Shown here piece after piece: positions 7,977 through 14,623 of a DNA stretch of 27,277 nt (position 1 is its first letter; each line of letters opens with the position of its first letter). Below the pieces are notes generated by a model. It was not told the DNA's origin and ran no database searches. It worked only from the letters and a program-made list of their open reading frames with translations. The translations under genes and the position numbers were made by a program. This DNA comes from Deltaproteobacteria bacterium (GTDB taxonomy: Bacteria > Desulfobacterota > DSM-4660 > Desulfatiglandales > HGW-15), in assembly GCA_019308525.1 (NCBI GenBank), contig JAFDIC010000053.1:1-27277 (forward strand), read 5' to 3'.

Positions 7977-8345
7977 TCACGGGGAACCCATCTGGGCCAA
8001 TCTGAAGGATATGAGGAAATCGACGTGGTCCAGGTCCAGGGGCTTGGTGACAAACTCAAAGGCCCCCCGTTGCAAGCTTTCAAGTCCCAGGGTTTTCAGG
8101 GCAAATCCTGTCATCATAATAATCTCTGTGTTCGGGGAAGCTTCCTTGATCCTATCCAACACCCTTAGCCCATGTATCTTCGGCATCATTATGTCCAGCA
8201 GTATTATTTCAGGGTTTTCCTCAATCCTGTCAAGGGCCTCTTTTCCATCGCTTGCTTCTATTACTTCATGTCCTTTCCTGGAAAGGAATTTCCGCAAGAG
8301 CTCACGAATGTTCGCATCATCATCCACGACCATTATCTTTGCCAT
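7977..8345 (-). CDS. Single-domain (CheY-like) response regulator
   Basis: A 122-residue receiver domain with no output domain. The acidic triad is D8-D9-D10, the phospho-acceptor D51 (ILLDIMMPK), T79 (MMTG) and K101 (VTKPLD), so all phosphorylation residues are present. With no DNA-binding domain it probably passes phosphate or binds a partner protein in the cytosol. GGGAGG/GAGG lies 6-11 nt before the ATG at 8345. It is 88 bp downstream of a second, similar regulator on the same strand, probably on one transcript. No kinase gene is adjacent, so its partner is unknown. Confidence 0.9.
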   Translation of the reverse strand: MAKIMVVDDDANIRELLRKFLSRKGHEVIEASDGKEALDRIEENPEIILLDIMMPKIHGLRVLDRIKEASPNTEIIMMTGFALKTLGLESLQRGAFEFVTKPLDLDHVDFLISFRLAQMGSP

Positions 8346-8433
8346 GAAGCCTCGGTCCTCCCTTCCCCCTGTAGTCTCCCGGGCCCTCTATACCCCGGGA
8401 CATTGAGGGGAGTTTTCAATCGCCCTTCTTCTC

Positions 8434-8811
8434 TTAGCAAGGCTGTTCCTGGAGAAGCTCCAGGATTGCCCCCTGAAGCTCTTCCAGGTCAAAGGGTTTG
8501 CTGAATACCCTCAAGGCGCCAAATCCTTCGGCGACCTCAAGATAAGGCAGAGGACTCAACCGGCCCCCACCTGAAATGGCGATGATCTTTACTTCAGGAA
8601 ATTCCCGCCGAAGGTCCAGTATGGTCTCGAGCCCTTCTTTCCTGGGCATTATGATATCCGTGATAACGAGATCCGCCGGTTTCTTGCGGTACGATTTGAG
8701 CCCTTCCAGCCCATCTGAGGCCTCTTCCACATCGTGGCCCGCTCTCTCGATCAGCCTGCGAAGAACCTTCCTGATTTTGGGGTCATCCTCTATGACAAGT
8801 ATGTGACTCAT
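8434..8811 (-). CDS. Single-domain (CheY-like) response regulator
   Basis: A 125-residue receiver domain. Key residues: D9-D10, phospho-acceptor D52 (VITDIIMPRKEG), S80 in place of the usual Thr (IAISGGG) and K105 (FSKPFD). It is complete but lacks an output domain. The stretch GGGRLSPLPYLEVAEGFGAL between alpha-4 and beta-5 is longer than in the neighbouring regulator, a pattern seen in sporulation/phosphorelay-type receivers. The ATG at 8811 has AGGA about 7 nt upstream. It seems to be the first gene of a two-regulator unit, read from a possible promoter near 9118-9145. Confidence 0.88.
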   Translation of the reverse strand: MSHILVIEDDPKIRKVLRRLIERAGHDVEEASDGLEGLKSYRKKPADLVITDIIMPRKEGLETILDLRREFPEVKIIAISGGGRLSPLPYLEVAEGFGALRVFSKPFDLEELQGAILELLQEQPC

Positions 8812-9037
8812 ATTTCCTGCTCCTTCCCCCGGACCAATACCCTAGCCATGGGAGAAACCCTGAAAGTGCAAGAGAGGACCAAATGCCTCCCTGCCGACCT
8901 TCCAATCCCTGGCAAAAATCCACGGTCCAGATGGTAACCTCGCTCCCACCTATGGATTCTATCATTCCCTGTCTTTCCAGAAGATATGTCCAAGGGCCTG
9001 GCTCCGGACATCCAGGATGCTCAGGGCCTTGTGATTC

Positions 9038-9074
9038 GAAACAACTCGTTCTTGCTCTTGAAGCGGGTTGTTTC
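9038..9074. repeat. Inverted repeat in the response-regulator leader
   Basis: GAAACAAC (9038-9045) and GTTGTTTC (9067-9074) are perfect inverted copies. The stem extends inward to 11 bp with one G-T pair and a 15-nt loop. It could be an operator or an RNA hairpin in the leader of the 8811 gene. Confidence 0.4.
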
Positions 9075-9114
9075 CACAATCTTCATGAAAAGCCATGATA
9101 ATAGTTTATTTATG

Positions 9115-9145
9115 CTAATTATATATAATTAGAAAAAAATTGCAA
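9115..9145 (-). promoter_or_regulatory. Candidate promoter overlapping an 18 bp perfect palindrome
   Basis: CTAATTATATATAATTAG (9115-9132) is a perfect palindrome. On the minus strand it supplies TATAAT (9118-9123), with TTGCAA (9140-9145) 16 bp upstream. This would transcribe the leader of the two response regulators about 300 bp before 8811. The palindrome could also be an operator that blocks this promoter. Confidence 0.45.
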
Positions 9146-9437
9146 TATTTTTTTCTTCCATTGACCTCGTGCAAGATACACAGCAGCGACTCAGGGGTGA
9201 AGAATAGGGAAGGGAACGCTATCAAGGTATCCTGGTCCTTCTCAAAAGGACATGGGACCACATTGCCCCGAGGATGTTCTGGACCAGCCTCCGGGGGTCC
9301 CACTCAAGGTGTATGGTGCAAGAAAATGCACACTACTGCGTGCTCAAATGCATACACAATCCTGCGCTATTTTTTTCATGTTTTTCACTCTGACCATAAC
9401 TATCTGATATTTAAGTCAAAATATTTTGCGGGAAAGT

Positions 9438-9453
9438 TGGCATTGTTCTTGCT
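9438..9453 (+). promoter_or_regulatory. Sigma-54 (-24/-12) promoter
   Basis: TTGGCATTGTTCTTGCT (9437-9453) fits the -24/-12 consensus YTGGCACG-N4-TTGCW with two mismatches. The invariant GG (9439-9440) and GC (9451-9452) are separated by exactly 10 bp. The upstream stretch is AT-rich, as is common for these promoters. A sigma-54 activator is encoded at 20789-22291, though no link is shown. Transcription would start near 9464 on the plus strand, where no known gene follows. Confidence 0.6.
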
Positions 9454-9503
9454 AATTGCACAGGGTCAAGGAGCCAGCTACGGTTTTAGGATTGAGGGTA
9501 GAC

Positions 9504-9665
9504 ATGCTTGAAACCTTCTCAAAACAACAGGAAATATCATCGTTGATGCTAAGACTTCTCGGCTGTACGTGCATCTTCCTTTCGGTAGGCTCCTCAATAG
9601 ACAGAAAAGAGGTTTGCACCGGGGAAAAAACGGCATTCTGGGAAGTCTTACAAAATTGTCCATAG
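9504..9665 (+). CDS. Possible 53-residue small protein behind the sigma-54 promoter
   Basis: This short frame is preceded by TTGAGGGTAGAC, a ribosome binding site with ideal spacing, about 40 nt after the predicted sigma-54 start site. The peptide has a hydrophobic centre (SLMLRLLGCTCIFLSVGSS) and a polar C-terminus with one further pair of Cys. I recognise no family. It may be a real small membrane peptide, or a chance frame inside a non-coding RNA; length alone cannot decide. Confidence 0.3.
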   Translation: MLETFSKQQEISSLMLRLLGCTCIFLSVGSSIDRKEVCTGEKTAFWEVLQNCP

Positions 9666-9804
9666 GGGAAGGCATACTGCTTTCTCCTCGTCCGAGGCCC
9701 AGTTGACCGGTTAACTATCAGCCTAATTTGAAAGATCAGACTTTGGTAAACCTGGAATCAACCTAACCCAGAACCGAGAAGATTGATCCAATCTACCACC
9801 TCGA

Positions 9805-9841
9805 GGCAGGGTCCAGTAAGTTACGGGCCCTGCCGTCTTTT
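9805..9841 (+). terminator. Strong intrinsic terminator, plus strand
   Basis: GGCAGGGTCC (9805-9814) pairs with GGGCCCTGCC (9825-9834) as a 10 bp GC-rich stem with one G-T pair and a 10-nt loop, followed by GTCTTTTTG. The T tract exists only in the plus direction. It therefore does not serve the minus-strand protease gene and implies a plus-strand transcript ending here. Confidence 0.75.
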
Positions 9842-9872
9842 TGTCCGGGGGCGGGGCAGCGTCAGGATCAGG

Positions 9873-10550
9873 CTAGCTCAAACCAACCAGGGAAGCGGGG
9901 ATAAGATGAAAGAGCCTGTAAAGGAACCTGACCGGGCCCATGATAATGCCGGAAAGGGCCCCGGAGGCGAGCAATACCAGGATAAGGACAAACCCGTACC
10001 GTTCAAGCGTCAAATAGTAGGAGGCATATTTGTTGGGCAGTAAACCCATCAGCACCTTGCTGCCATCCAGGGGAGGTATGGGGACGAGATTGAATGAGCC
10101 GAGGATCAGGTTTATGAGTATCAGGGCATGGGCGAGCTGGAGAAACGAGATATAGACCAGGCCCGGAAGGGCTGAGAGGAATTTTTGGGCAAATACGAAA
10201 AGAAAAGACGCCGCAAATGCCATCGTGAAATTCGATAGGGGACCGGCCAGCGCCACCATCATCGTCCCCTTCTTGATGTCAACGTTTCGGTTGAACTGGT
10301 AAGGGTTGAAGGGGACCGGCTTGGCCCATCCAAACACAGGTCCGCCCAGTATGATCATGATGACTGGCAAGATAATTGTACCTACCGGGTCTATGTGGGG
10401 CAGGGGGTTGAGGGTCAACCGCCCCATTGCCTTGGCTGTCCTGTCCCCGAGTCTATAGGCCATCCATCCGTGGGATACCTCGTGAATAACTATTGAAAAC
10501 AATACGGGCACAGCCCATATGCCTATCTTGACAAGAATATTCATACCCAT
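9873..10550 (-). CDS. Site-2-type membrane metalloprotease (M50 family)
   Basis: A 225-residue integral membrane protein with about five hydrophobic segments. The zinc motif HEVSH (23-27) lies at the end of the first segment, and the third zinc ligand is in NLVPIPPLDGS (Asp 162). The NPLPHIDPVGT stretch (about 49-58) and GWAKPVPFNP are hallmarks of the short YwhC-like S2P subfamily, which lacks PDZ domains. Such proteases cut transmembrane proteins within the membrane; the substrate here is unknown. The first ATG (10550) gives MGMNIL, and ATG 10544 is an alternative; the ribosome site is weak (AGGGA 13 nt upstream). A promoter-like pair lies at 10724-10752. Confidence 0.9.
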   Translation of the reverse strand: MGMNILVKIGIWAVPVLFSIVIHEVSHGWMAYRLGDRTAKAMGRLTLNPLPHIDPVGTIILPVIMIILGGPVFGWAKPVPFNPYQFNRNVDIKKGTMMVALAGPLSNFTMAFAASFLFVFAQKFLSALPGLVYISFLQLAHALILINLILGSFNLVPIPPLDGSKVLMGLLPNKYASYYLTLERYGFVLILVLLASGALSGIIMGPVRFLYRLFHLIPASLVGLS

Positions 10551-10938
10551 AATTTTTCCATTCCCTGCTGGATCACGAGCTTCGACCTTGGTTTTGATGA
10601 TCAGCTCAAAAGAGCGGCTCCAGAGTAAAGAGCCGATACCTTTCCTTCATCTCCCGGGTAACGCGGCACGGTGAGCAAAGAAGGATTCCCGTGCATTTTC
10701 ATTATTCCACAAACACCAAAAATAATATATAGTAATATTTGAGAATGATCAAAACAAGCTTTCCCATGGGTGAGAGCGGGCTTCTATCGGCTCACCTCTT
10801 CCATCGCGTAAGGCGCGGGGAATAACAGCATTTTAATCGAGCGTAGGTCTACCAGGTGGCTCCATGTGCTTTGTCAATGGGGGCCCGGAACTTGGCTCAA
10901 TTTTCTTCAAGGACTCACATGCCAGGGGAGGACGAAAA
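10551..10938. other. Intergenic region between divergent protease and Memo genes
   Basis: 388 bp without a supported gene. It holds a minus-strand promoter candidate (10724-10752) in an AT-rich patch, the palindrome CCCATGGG (10763-10770), and an overlapping GGTGAG/CTCACC hairpin (10769-10796). An in-frame ATG at 10864 lies here but is a poorer start for the Memo protein than 10939. I found no clear plus-strand promoter. Confidence 0.55.
10724..10752 (-). promoter_or_regulatory. Candidate promoter for the M50 protease
   Basis: On the minus strand, TTGATC (10747-10752) and TATATT (10724-10729) are separated by 17 bp, about 175 bp before the ATG at 10550. This is pattern matching only. Confidence 0.4.
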
Positions 10939-11793
10939 ATGAGCATGAGAAGAGCTGATTTTGCGGGGAGCTGGTACCCGGGGAAAAGGGATGACTGCCT
11001 CCGGGCGATTGAGGAATTCCTGGGAAAAAGTGTCCCTTGCCCTTCTTCAGATCAGGAACCGGTGGGCGGTATAGTGCCCCATGCTGGATGGTATTATTCG
11101 GGCAGTATCGCCTGTAACGTCATACAGTGTCTACAGGCCGGGGGATCAGCAGACACAATAGTTATCTTTGGAAGGCACCTTCACCCTGGAGGCGATAACT
11201 TCATAATGAGGGAGGGGATGTGGGCGACGCCCCTTGGTGAACTGGAGATCGATACCGAACTGGCTGATGGGTTGATTGATGAATTCACCTTCGAGGTGGA
11301 AAGTGATGCACGATATGAGCCCGACAATACTATAGAACTTCAATTGCCATTCGTGAAGTATTTCTTTCCAGAGGCGCGGATACTTCCCATTGGAGTGCCA
11401 CCATCGAAGGACTCCCTGAGGATTGGCCAAAGGGTTGTGGAAATAGCCTCGGCCTTGAAAAAGGCCATCATGGTATTGGGCTCTACAGACCTTACCCATT
11501 ACGGGTATAACTACGGTTACAGCCCTAAGGGTGCGGGGCGAAAGGCTGTGGAATGGGTCAAGAACGAAAATGACAAAAGGATAGTGGAACTGATGGTAGA
11601 AATGGATGCTGAGGGAGTTATCCAGGAATCAACCAGAAACCTCAATGCATGTTGTTCCGGTGCCGCTGCAACTACCATAGAGGCAGCGAGAAAACTCGGC
11701 GCAAGAAAGGGGCACAAGTTGAGGTACTATACGAGCTACGATGTGAGGCCTGACGACAGTTTCGTGGGATATGTAGGGATAGTGTTCTCGTAA
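10939..11793 (+). CDS. Memo-family protein (AmmeMemoRadiSam system protein B)
   Basis: A 284-residue protein of the Memo (COG1355) family, related to LigB-type dioxygenases. Conserved metal-site positions are visible: H48 in VPHAGWYYSG, H80 and H82 in FGRHLHPGG, H187 in STDLTHYGYNYGY, and C238/C239 in NACCSGAAATT; these line up with the His/Cys set of human MEMO1. The start at 10939 is chosen because GGGGAGGA lies 7 nt upstream and SWYPG then falls at the usual distance. The longer frame from 10864 has no such site. Memo is often linked with AMMECR1 and a COG1180 radical SAM protein, and neither is adjacent here. A histidine kinase gene begins 27 bp downstream. Biochemical role in bacteria is unknown. 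Confidence 0.88.
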   Translation: MSMRRADFAGSWYPGKRDDCLRAIEEFLGKSVPCPSSDQEPVGGIVPHAGWYYSGSIACNVIQCLQAGGSADTIVIFGRHLHPGGDNFIMREGMWATPLGELEIDTELADGLIDEFTFEVESDARYEPDNTIELQLPFVKYFFPEARILPIGVPPSKDSLRIGQRVVEIASALKKAIMVLGSTDLTHYGYNYGYSPKGAGRKAVEWVKNENDKRIVELMVEMDAEGVIQESTRNLNACCSGAAATTIEAARKLGARKGHKLRYYTSYDVRPDDSFVGYVGIVFS

Positions 11794-11820
11794 GAGCAGA
11801 ATGCTGAAGGGCTCAAATCT

Positions 11821-12612
11821 ATGGGGCCTTCAAATAGATCTTCCTACAGGGGAAGTTTTCAGAGGTATGGGATGCATAAGCAAAGGATAAAATTTGATTT
11901 CCTTGTCCATGATCTCAAGGTGCCCCTCGCTGTGATCGAAGCGGGTGTCACGGCACTCATTCAAAAGCCTGAAAAATATGGTCCTCTTACAGATAAGCAA
12001 TTGAAGGTCCTTGAGAGGGTGTTGAGGAATACCATCATAACTCGTTCGTTGGTGAATGATGCCCTGGAGATAGGCAGATCCAGTGAGGGTATTATCAACA
12101 AGACCACTTTCTGCCTGGCGGATTTTGTCAGGGACGCCCTTGTGGAGGTCTTTGATTTGACGGACCATGAGATGGCCGACCGGGTGAGGGAAAGTACGGG
12201 CCTGAGAGAGTTGAAAAGGGCCCTGTCCAAAAAGAAGGTCCTCCTTGAAATGGACGAGAGCCTGTGGAATGAGAAGGTTTGCATGGACGAGAAAAAGCTG
12301 AAACAGATCGTGAGAAACCTCTTAAGCAATGCCTTGAAGTACAGAAAGGAGACCGTAGAGCTGAGAGTAGGAAAGAAAGGCGGGTCCCTGGTTTTGACCG
12401 TCAAGGACGATGGGGAGGGGATCCCGGCTGACTTCCACGAAAAGATTTTCGAGTGCTATTTTCAGATGGACATGCAGGAGGACTATTGCGTCAGGGGGCA
12501 TGGCCTTGGCCTGGCCGGCGTCATGGTCCTGGTAGAAGACATGGGAGGGAAACTCATCCTGGAGAGTGATGTGGGAAAAGGGGCAACTTTTTCAGTAATG
12601 CTTCCGGAATAG
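11821..12612 (+). CDS. Soluble sensor histidine kinase without input domain
   Basis: A 263-residue kinase core. The phospho-acceptor is H30 in FDFLVHDLKVPLAVIEAG. The ATPase domain has the N box NLLSNALKY (N170), G1 DDGEGIP (196-202), an F-box-like FECYFQM and G2 GHGLGLAG (226-233). There is no transmembrane segment and no PAS, GAF or other sensor domain, so the signal must come from a partner protein. The ATG at 11821 has AAGGG about 10 nt upstream; ATG 11872 with GAGG at 6 nt is a possible alternative that keeps H30. The gene follows the Memo gene by 27 bp, suggesting one operon, and converges on a response-regulator gene 7 bp away. Confidence 0.88.
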   Translation: MGPSNRSSYRGSFQRYGMHKQRIKFDFLVHDLKVPLAVIEAGVTALIQKPEKYGPLTDKQLKVLERVLRNTIITRSLVNDALEIGRSSEGIINKTTFCLADFVRDALVEVFDLTDHEMADRVRESTGLRELKRALSKKKVLLEMDESLWNEKVCMDEKKLKQIVRNLLSNALKYRKETVELRVGKKGGSLVLTVKDDGEGIPADFHEKIFECYFQMDMQEDYCVRGHGLGLAGVMVLVEDMGGKLILESDVGKGATFSVMLPE

Positions 12613-12619
12613 GGACAAT

Positions 12620-13144
12620 CTACAGCATTTCTTCTACTTCTTCTCTTGCTATCAGGTTCTTTCTGTCAAACTCATCCCAGAATTCTCTGTGCTTGTCCCT
12701 CCAGTTTGCCCCGAATTTTCTGTCAAAGAAGGGCCTGAGCCTCGCAAACCACCGCGCGTGCTTGTCACCCTCCTTCTCATGGGCGATGATAAGATCGCGG
12801 AGTATGGCTTCTATTTCCAGGATCTTGTCCTTTGGTACATAAGAGTGGGCCCCTTCCTTGATAGATTTGACCAGGTGATCAGGGCTCAGGGCGTGGGCAG
12901 TGAGCATTATGACCGGAATGTTTCTCTTGGTTGCTATCTTGAGCAAATCGTAGCCCTTGACGCCCATGATATCCAGGATAGCTGCATCGTAGGGGTTCCT
13001 CTCGAGGAATTTCTTCCCTGTTTCAAAGCCTGGAGCAGTGTCGATCAGGCACATGTCGAGGAGTTCTTCAAGGGTCTCAAGGATATCCTGCTCGTCATCA
13101 ACGATCAGTATCCTCTTGTCCTTAAGGATGTCTTCATCTGCCAT
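12620..13144 (-). CDS. Response regulator with short helical C-terminal domain
   Basis: A 174-residue protein. The receiver domain spans about 10-122, with D16-D17, phospho-acceptor D58 (AAILDIMGVKGYD), T82 (MLTAHA) and K105 (VPKDKI). The C-terminal 50 residues are charged and aromatic (ARWFARLRPFFDRKFGANWRD) and do not resemble a DNA-binding or enzymatic output domain. The ATG at 13144 has GGGAG about 9 nt upstream. The gene ends 7 bp from the end of the histidine kinase gene, in convergent orientation. They are an obvious candidate pair even though they are not cotranscribed. The output mechanism is unknown. Confidence 0.85.
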   Translation of the reverse strand: MADEDILKDKRILIVDDEQDILETLEELLDMCLIDTAPGFETGKKFLERNPYDAAILDIMGVKGYDLLKIATKRNIPVIMLTAHALSPDHLVKSIKEGAHSYVPKDKILEIEAILRDLIIAHEKEGDKHARWFARLRPFFDRKFGANWRDKHREFWDEFDRKNLIAREEVEEML

Positions 13145-13292
13145 GTTCTTGGCTCCCGGGGAGGATGCGAGGAAATACTATTCTGAGACAAGCAGATAGT
13201 CAATTCCTAAATAGATTCAGATTTCATGCAAGGGAGATCTTGCAATGGATCCCTCTCTCTGGTATAAGAACTACAGGCAAGGGGGGATGATT

Positions 13293-13330
13293 GTAGCTCG
13301 CAACGTAGATGACCGCACGCGGCAAGCTAC
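13293..13330. repeat. Hairpin upstream of the cooT cluster
   Basis: GTAGCT (13293-13298) and AGCTAC (13325-13330) are inverted copies around a GC-rich loop. The right arm, on the minus strand CGCCGTAGCTTGCCGCG, resembles the GC hairpins at 6312-6330 and 6463-6480, so it may belong to a dispersed intergenic element. The 226 bp gap holds nothing else I can name. Confidence 0.3.
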
Positions 13331-13370
13331 GGCGAATTAGACCCAAAGAGAGACTAGAGGTTGACTTGGC

Positions 13371-13577
13371 ATGGAGATGACAGAGAAGGCAAGGATTAGG
13401 TTGCAACACTGGATGGAGCACAATTCCCATCACATCGAAGACTACGAGGTATTTGCCAAAGAACTGGAGGAAGCAGGAAAGAGGGAAAGTGCCGGTTACA
13501 TAAGGGAAATGATACGACTCGCGGAAAAAAGCAATGAACTGTTGAGAAATGCGCTGGATTCTCTTGTAAAAGGATAA
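13371..13577 (+). CDS. Small His/Glu-rich protein associated with CooT
   Basis: A 68-residue, all-helical protein: RLQHWMEHNSHHIEDYEVFA, then AKELEEAGKRESAGYI and REMIRLAEKSNELLRNALDSL. The HWMEHNSHH cluster offers several possible metal ligands. Similar short proteins occur beside CooT-type genes, and the 'LxHWxEHNxxHxEE' pattern is recalled from such neighbours (I believe DUF8180). It may hand nickel on, but that is inference. The start at 13371 has AGAGG 10 nt upstream; an ATG at 13377 is possible. cooT starts 15 bp after the stop, so the two are almost certainly cotranscribed. Confidence 0.75.
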   Translation: MEMTEKARIRLQHWMEHNSHHIEDYEVFAKELEEAGKRESAGYIREMIRLAEKSNELLRNALDSLVKG

Positions 13578-13592
13578 AAGGAGAGTTGAAGA

Positions 13593-13784
13593 ATGTGTGA
13601 AGCGCACGCCTATATCAAGAGAGGCGATAGGGAAGAAAAGGTCCTGGAGAGTGTGGATGAGCTGGAAGTCCAGGGAGACGAAATCAGGATGGTCAACATC
13701 TTTGGGGAACAAAAAATAATCAGGGCAAGAATCGTGAGTTACAGTAATCCGGAGAGAAAAATTCTTTTGAGTCCCGTCGAATAA
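13593..13784 (+). CDS. cooT: CooT-family nickel-binding protein
   Basis: A 63-residue protein with the CooT pattern: MCEAHAYIK at the N-terminus, where Cys2 is the nickel ligand in characterised CooT, then VDELEVQGDEIRMVNIFGEQKIIRARI, the small-barrel core. CooT supports nickel insertion into carbon monoxide dehydrogenase in Rhodospirillum rubrum; many bacteria carry CooT-like genes away from CODH, and none is visible in this window. The ATG at 13593 follows AAGGAGAG by about 8 nt, an excellent site. It sits between the small helical protein gene and the Sir2 gene, which begins 6 bp after its stop. Confidence 0.85.
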   Translation: MCEAHAYIKRGDREEKVLESVDELEVQGDEIRMVNIFGEQKIIRARIVSYSNPERKILLSPVE

Positions 13785-13790
13785 TGCCCC

Positions 13791-14558
13791 ATGAAAGAGC
13801 TCATAAGAGAAGCGGCGTCCATAATCCATGGCTCCAAACTGACGATTGCCCTTACCGGAGCAGGTGTCTCTGTTGAGTCCGGGATACCTGATTTCAGGAG
13901 TGCAGGTGGCCTGTGGTCAAAGTTTGATCCGGCAGAGTACGCTACCATAGACGCTTTTATGTCTGACCCCGAAAAGGTCTGGCAGATGCTCAGGGAGATG
14001 GAAGAGCTTGTAACAAAGGCCAAGCCGAACAGGGCCCACAGGGGCATGGGAGAGCTTGAGAAGATGGGTTTCTTGCACGCCATAATCACCCAAAACGTTG
14101 ATAATCTCCACCAGGAGGGTGGGGCGGAAAACGTCATAGAGTATCATGGCAATACGAGCACCCTTTCGTGCCTGAAGTGCGGTCGGAAGTATCATGCAAC
14201 AGAAAAGAGGGGATCGGAATTTCCTCCGAGATGTGATTGCGGACAGGTGCTGAAGCCCGATGTCGTGTTCTTCGGCGAAGCCATTCCTGCCGAAGCCATG
14301 AACAGGTCCTTCCATCTGGCTTCCATGGCCCAGGCCGTTCTTGTAGTGGGAACGTCTGCGCTTGTATCTCCTGCAAACACGATACCGTCCCTGGCCAAGA
14401 AGAGCGGGGCCAGGATAATAGAGATCAACAAGGAAAAAACACACCTGACAGACAGCATTACCGATGTCTTCCTGAGGGGCGGGGCAGGAGAAATTATTGA
14501 GGCACTTGTGCTGGAAGTCAAAAGGCTTTCCGGCGCCAACCAAAAGGGGACTGCCTAG
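13791..14558 (+). CDS. NAD-dependent protein deacylase (Sir2/sirtuin)
   Basis: A 255-residue sirtuin that removes acyl groups from protein lysines using NAD+. Visible are the NAD loop LTGAGVSVESGIPDFRS (21-37), TQNVDNLH (100-107), catalytic H119 (EYHGN), the zinc cysteines C127-x2-C130 and C148-x-C150, and FGEAIP and GTSALV motifs. Where desuccinylase-type CobB has Y-x-x-R, this protein reads VWQMLREMEE, lacking both residues, so deacetylation is more likely than desuccinylation. No good ribosome site precedes ATG 13791; it lies 6 bp after the cooT stop, so translational coupling is likely. It is the last gene of the cooT cluster. Confidence 0.92.
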   Translation: MKELIREAASIIHGSKLTIALTGAGVSVESGIPDFRSAGGLWSKFDPAEYATIDAFMSDPEKVWQMLREMEELVTKAKPNRAHRGMGELEKMGFLHAIITQNVDNLHQEGGAENVIEYHGNTSTLSCLKCGRKYHATEKRGSEFPPRCDCGQVLKPDVVFFGEAIPAEAMNRSFHLASMAQAVLVVGTSALVSPANTIPSLAKKSGARIIEINKEKTHLTDSITDVFLRGGAGEIIEALVLEVKRLSGANQKGTA

Positions 14559-14623
14559 CGATCGAACAAGGCAAGATGGCCTGCCTGGAAGGGACTGGAA
14601 AGAGATATCCCGGAGGGGGGCCG

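Larger units (their letters stand above)
8812..9872. other. 1.06 kb region without a convincing large gene
   Basis: No open frame here shows a recognisable protein family. What can be seen from left to right is a roughly 300 bp leader upstream of the response regulators with an inverted repeat (9038-9074), and an AT-rich segment with an 18 bp palindrome and promoter (9115-9145). These are followed by about 290 bp of featureless sequence, a sigma-54 promoter (9438-9453), a 53-codon frame with a good ribosome site (9504-9665), and an intrinsic terminator (9805-9841). The arrangement suggests a short plus-strand transcript. Confidence 0.6.

Noticed and set aside
8962..9096. 44-codon minus-strand frame in the leader of the response regulators
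   Set aside because: It starts 15-20 nt after a possible promoter but has no ribosome binding site and no recognisable family; the inverted repeat at 9038-9074 explains this sequence equally well.
9140..9511. 123-codon plus-strand frame across the sigma-54 promoter
   Set aside because: No ribosome site and no recognisable features; it would place the -24/-12 element inside a coding region.
10864..10938. Upstream 25-codon extension of the Memo gene
   Set aside because: The ATG at 10939 has a strong GGGGAGGA site, and the extension has no family similarity.
13224..13829. 201-codon minus-strand frame
   Set aside because: It lies antisense to the well-supported cooT cluster, whose genes have good ribosome sites and family matches.
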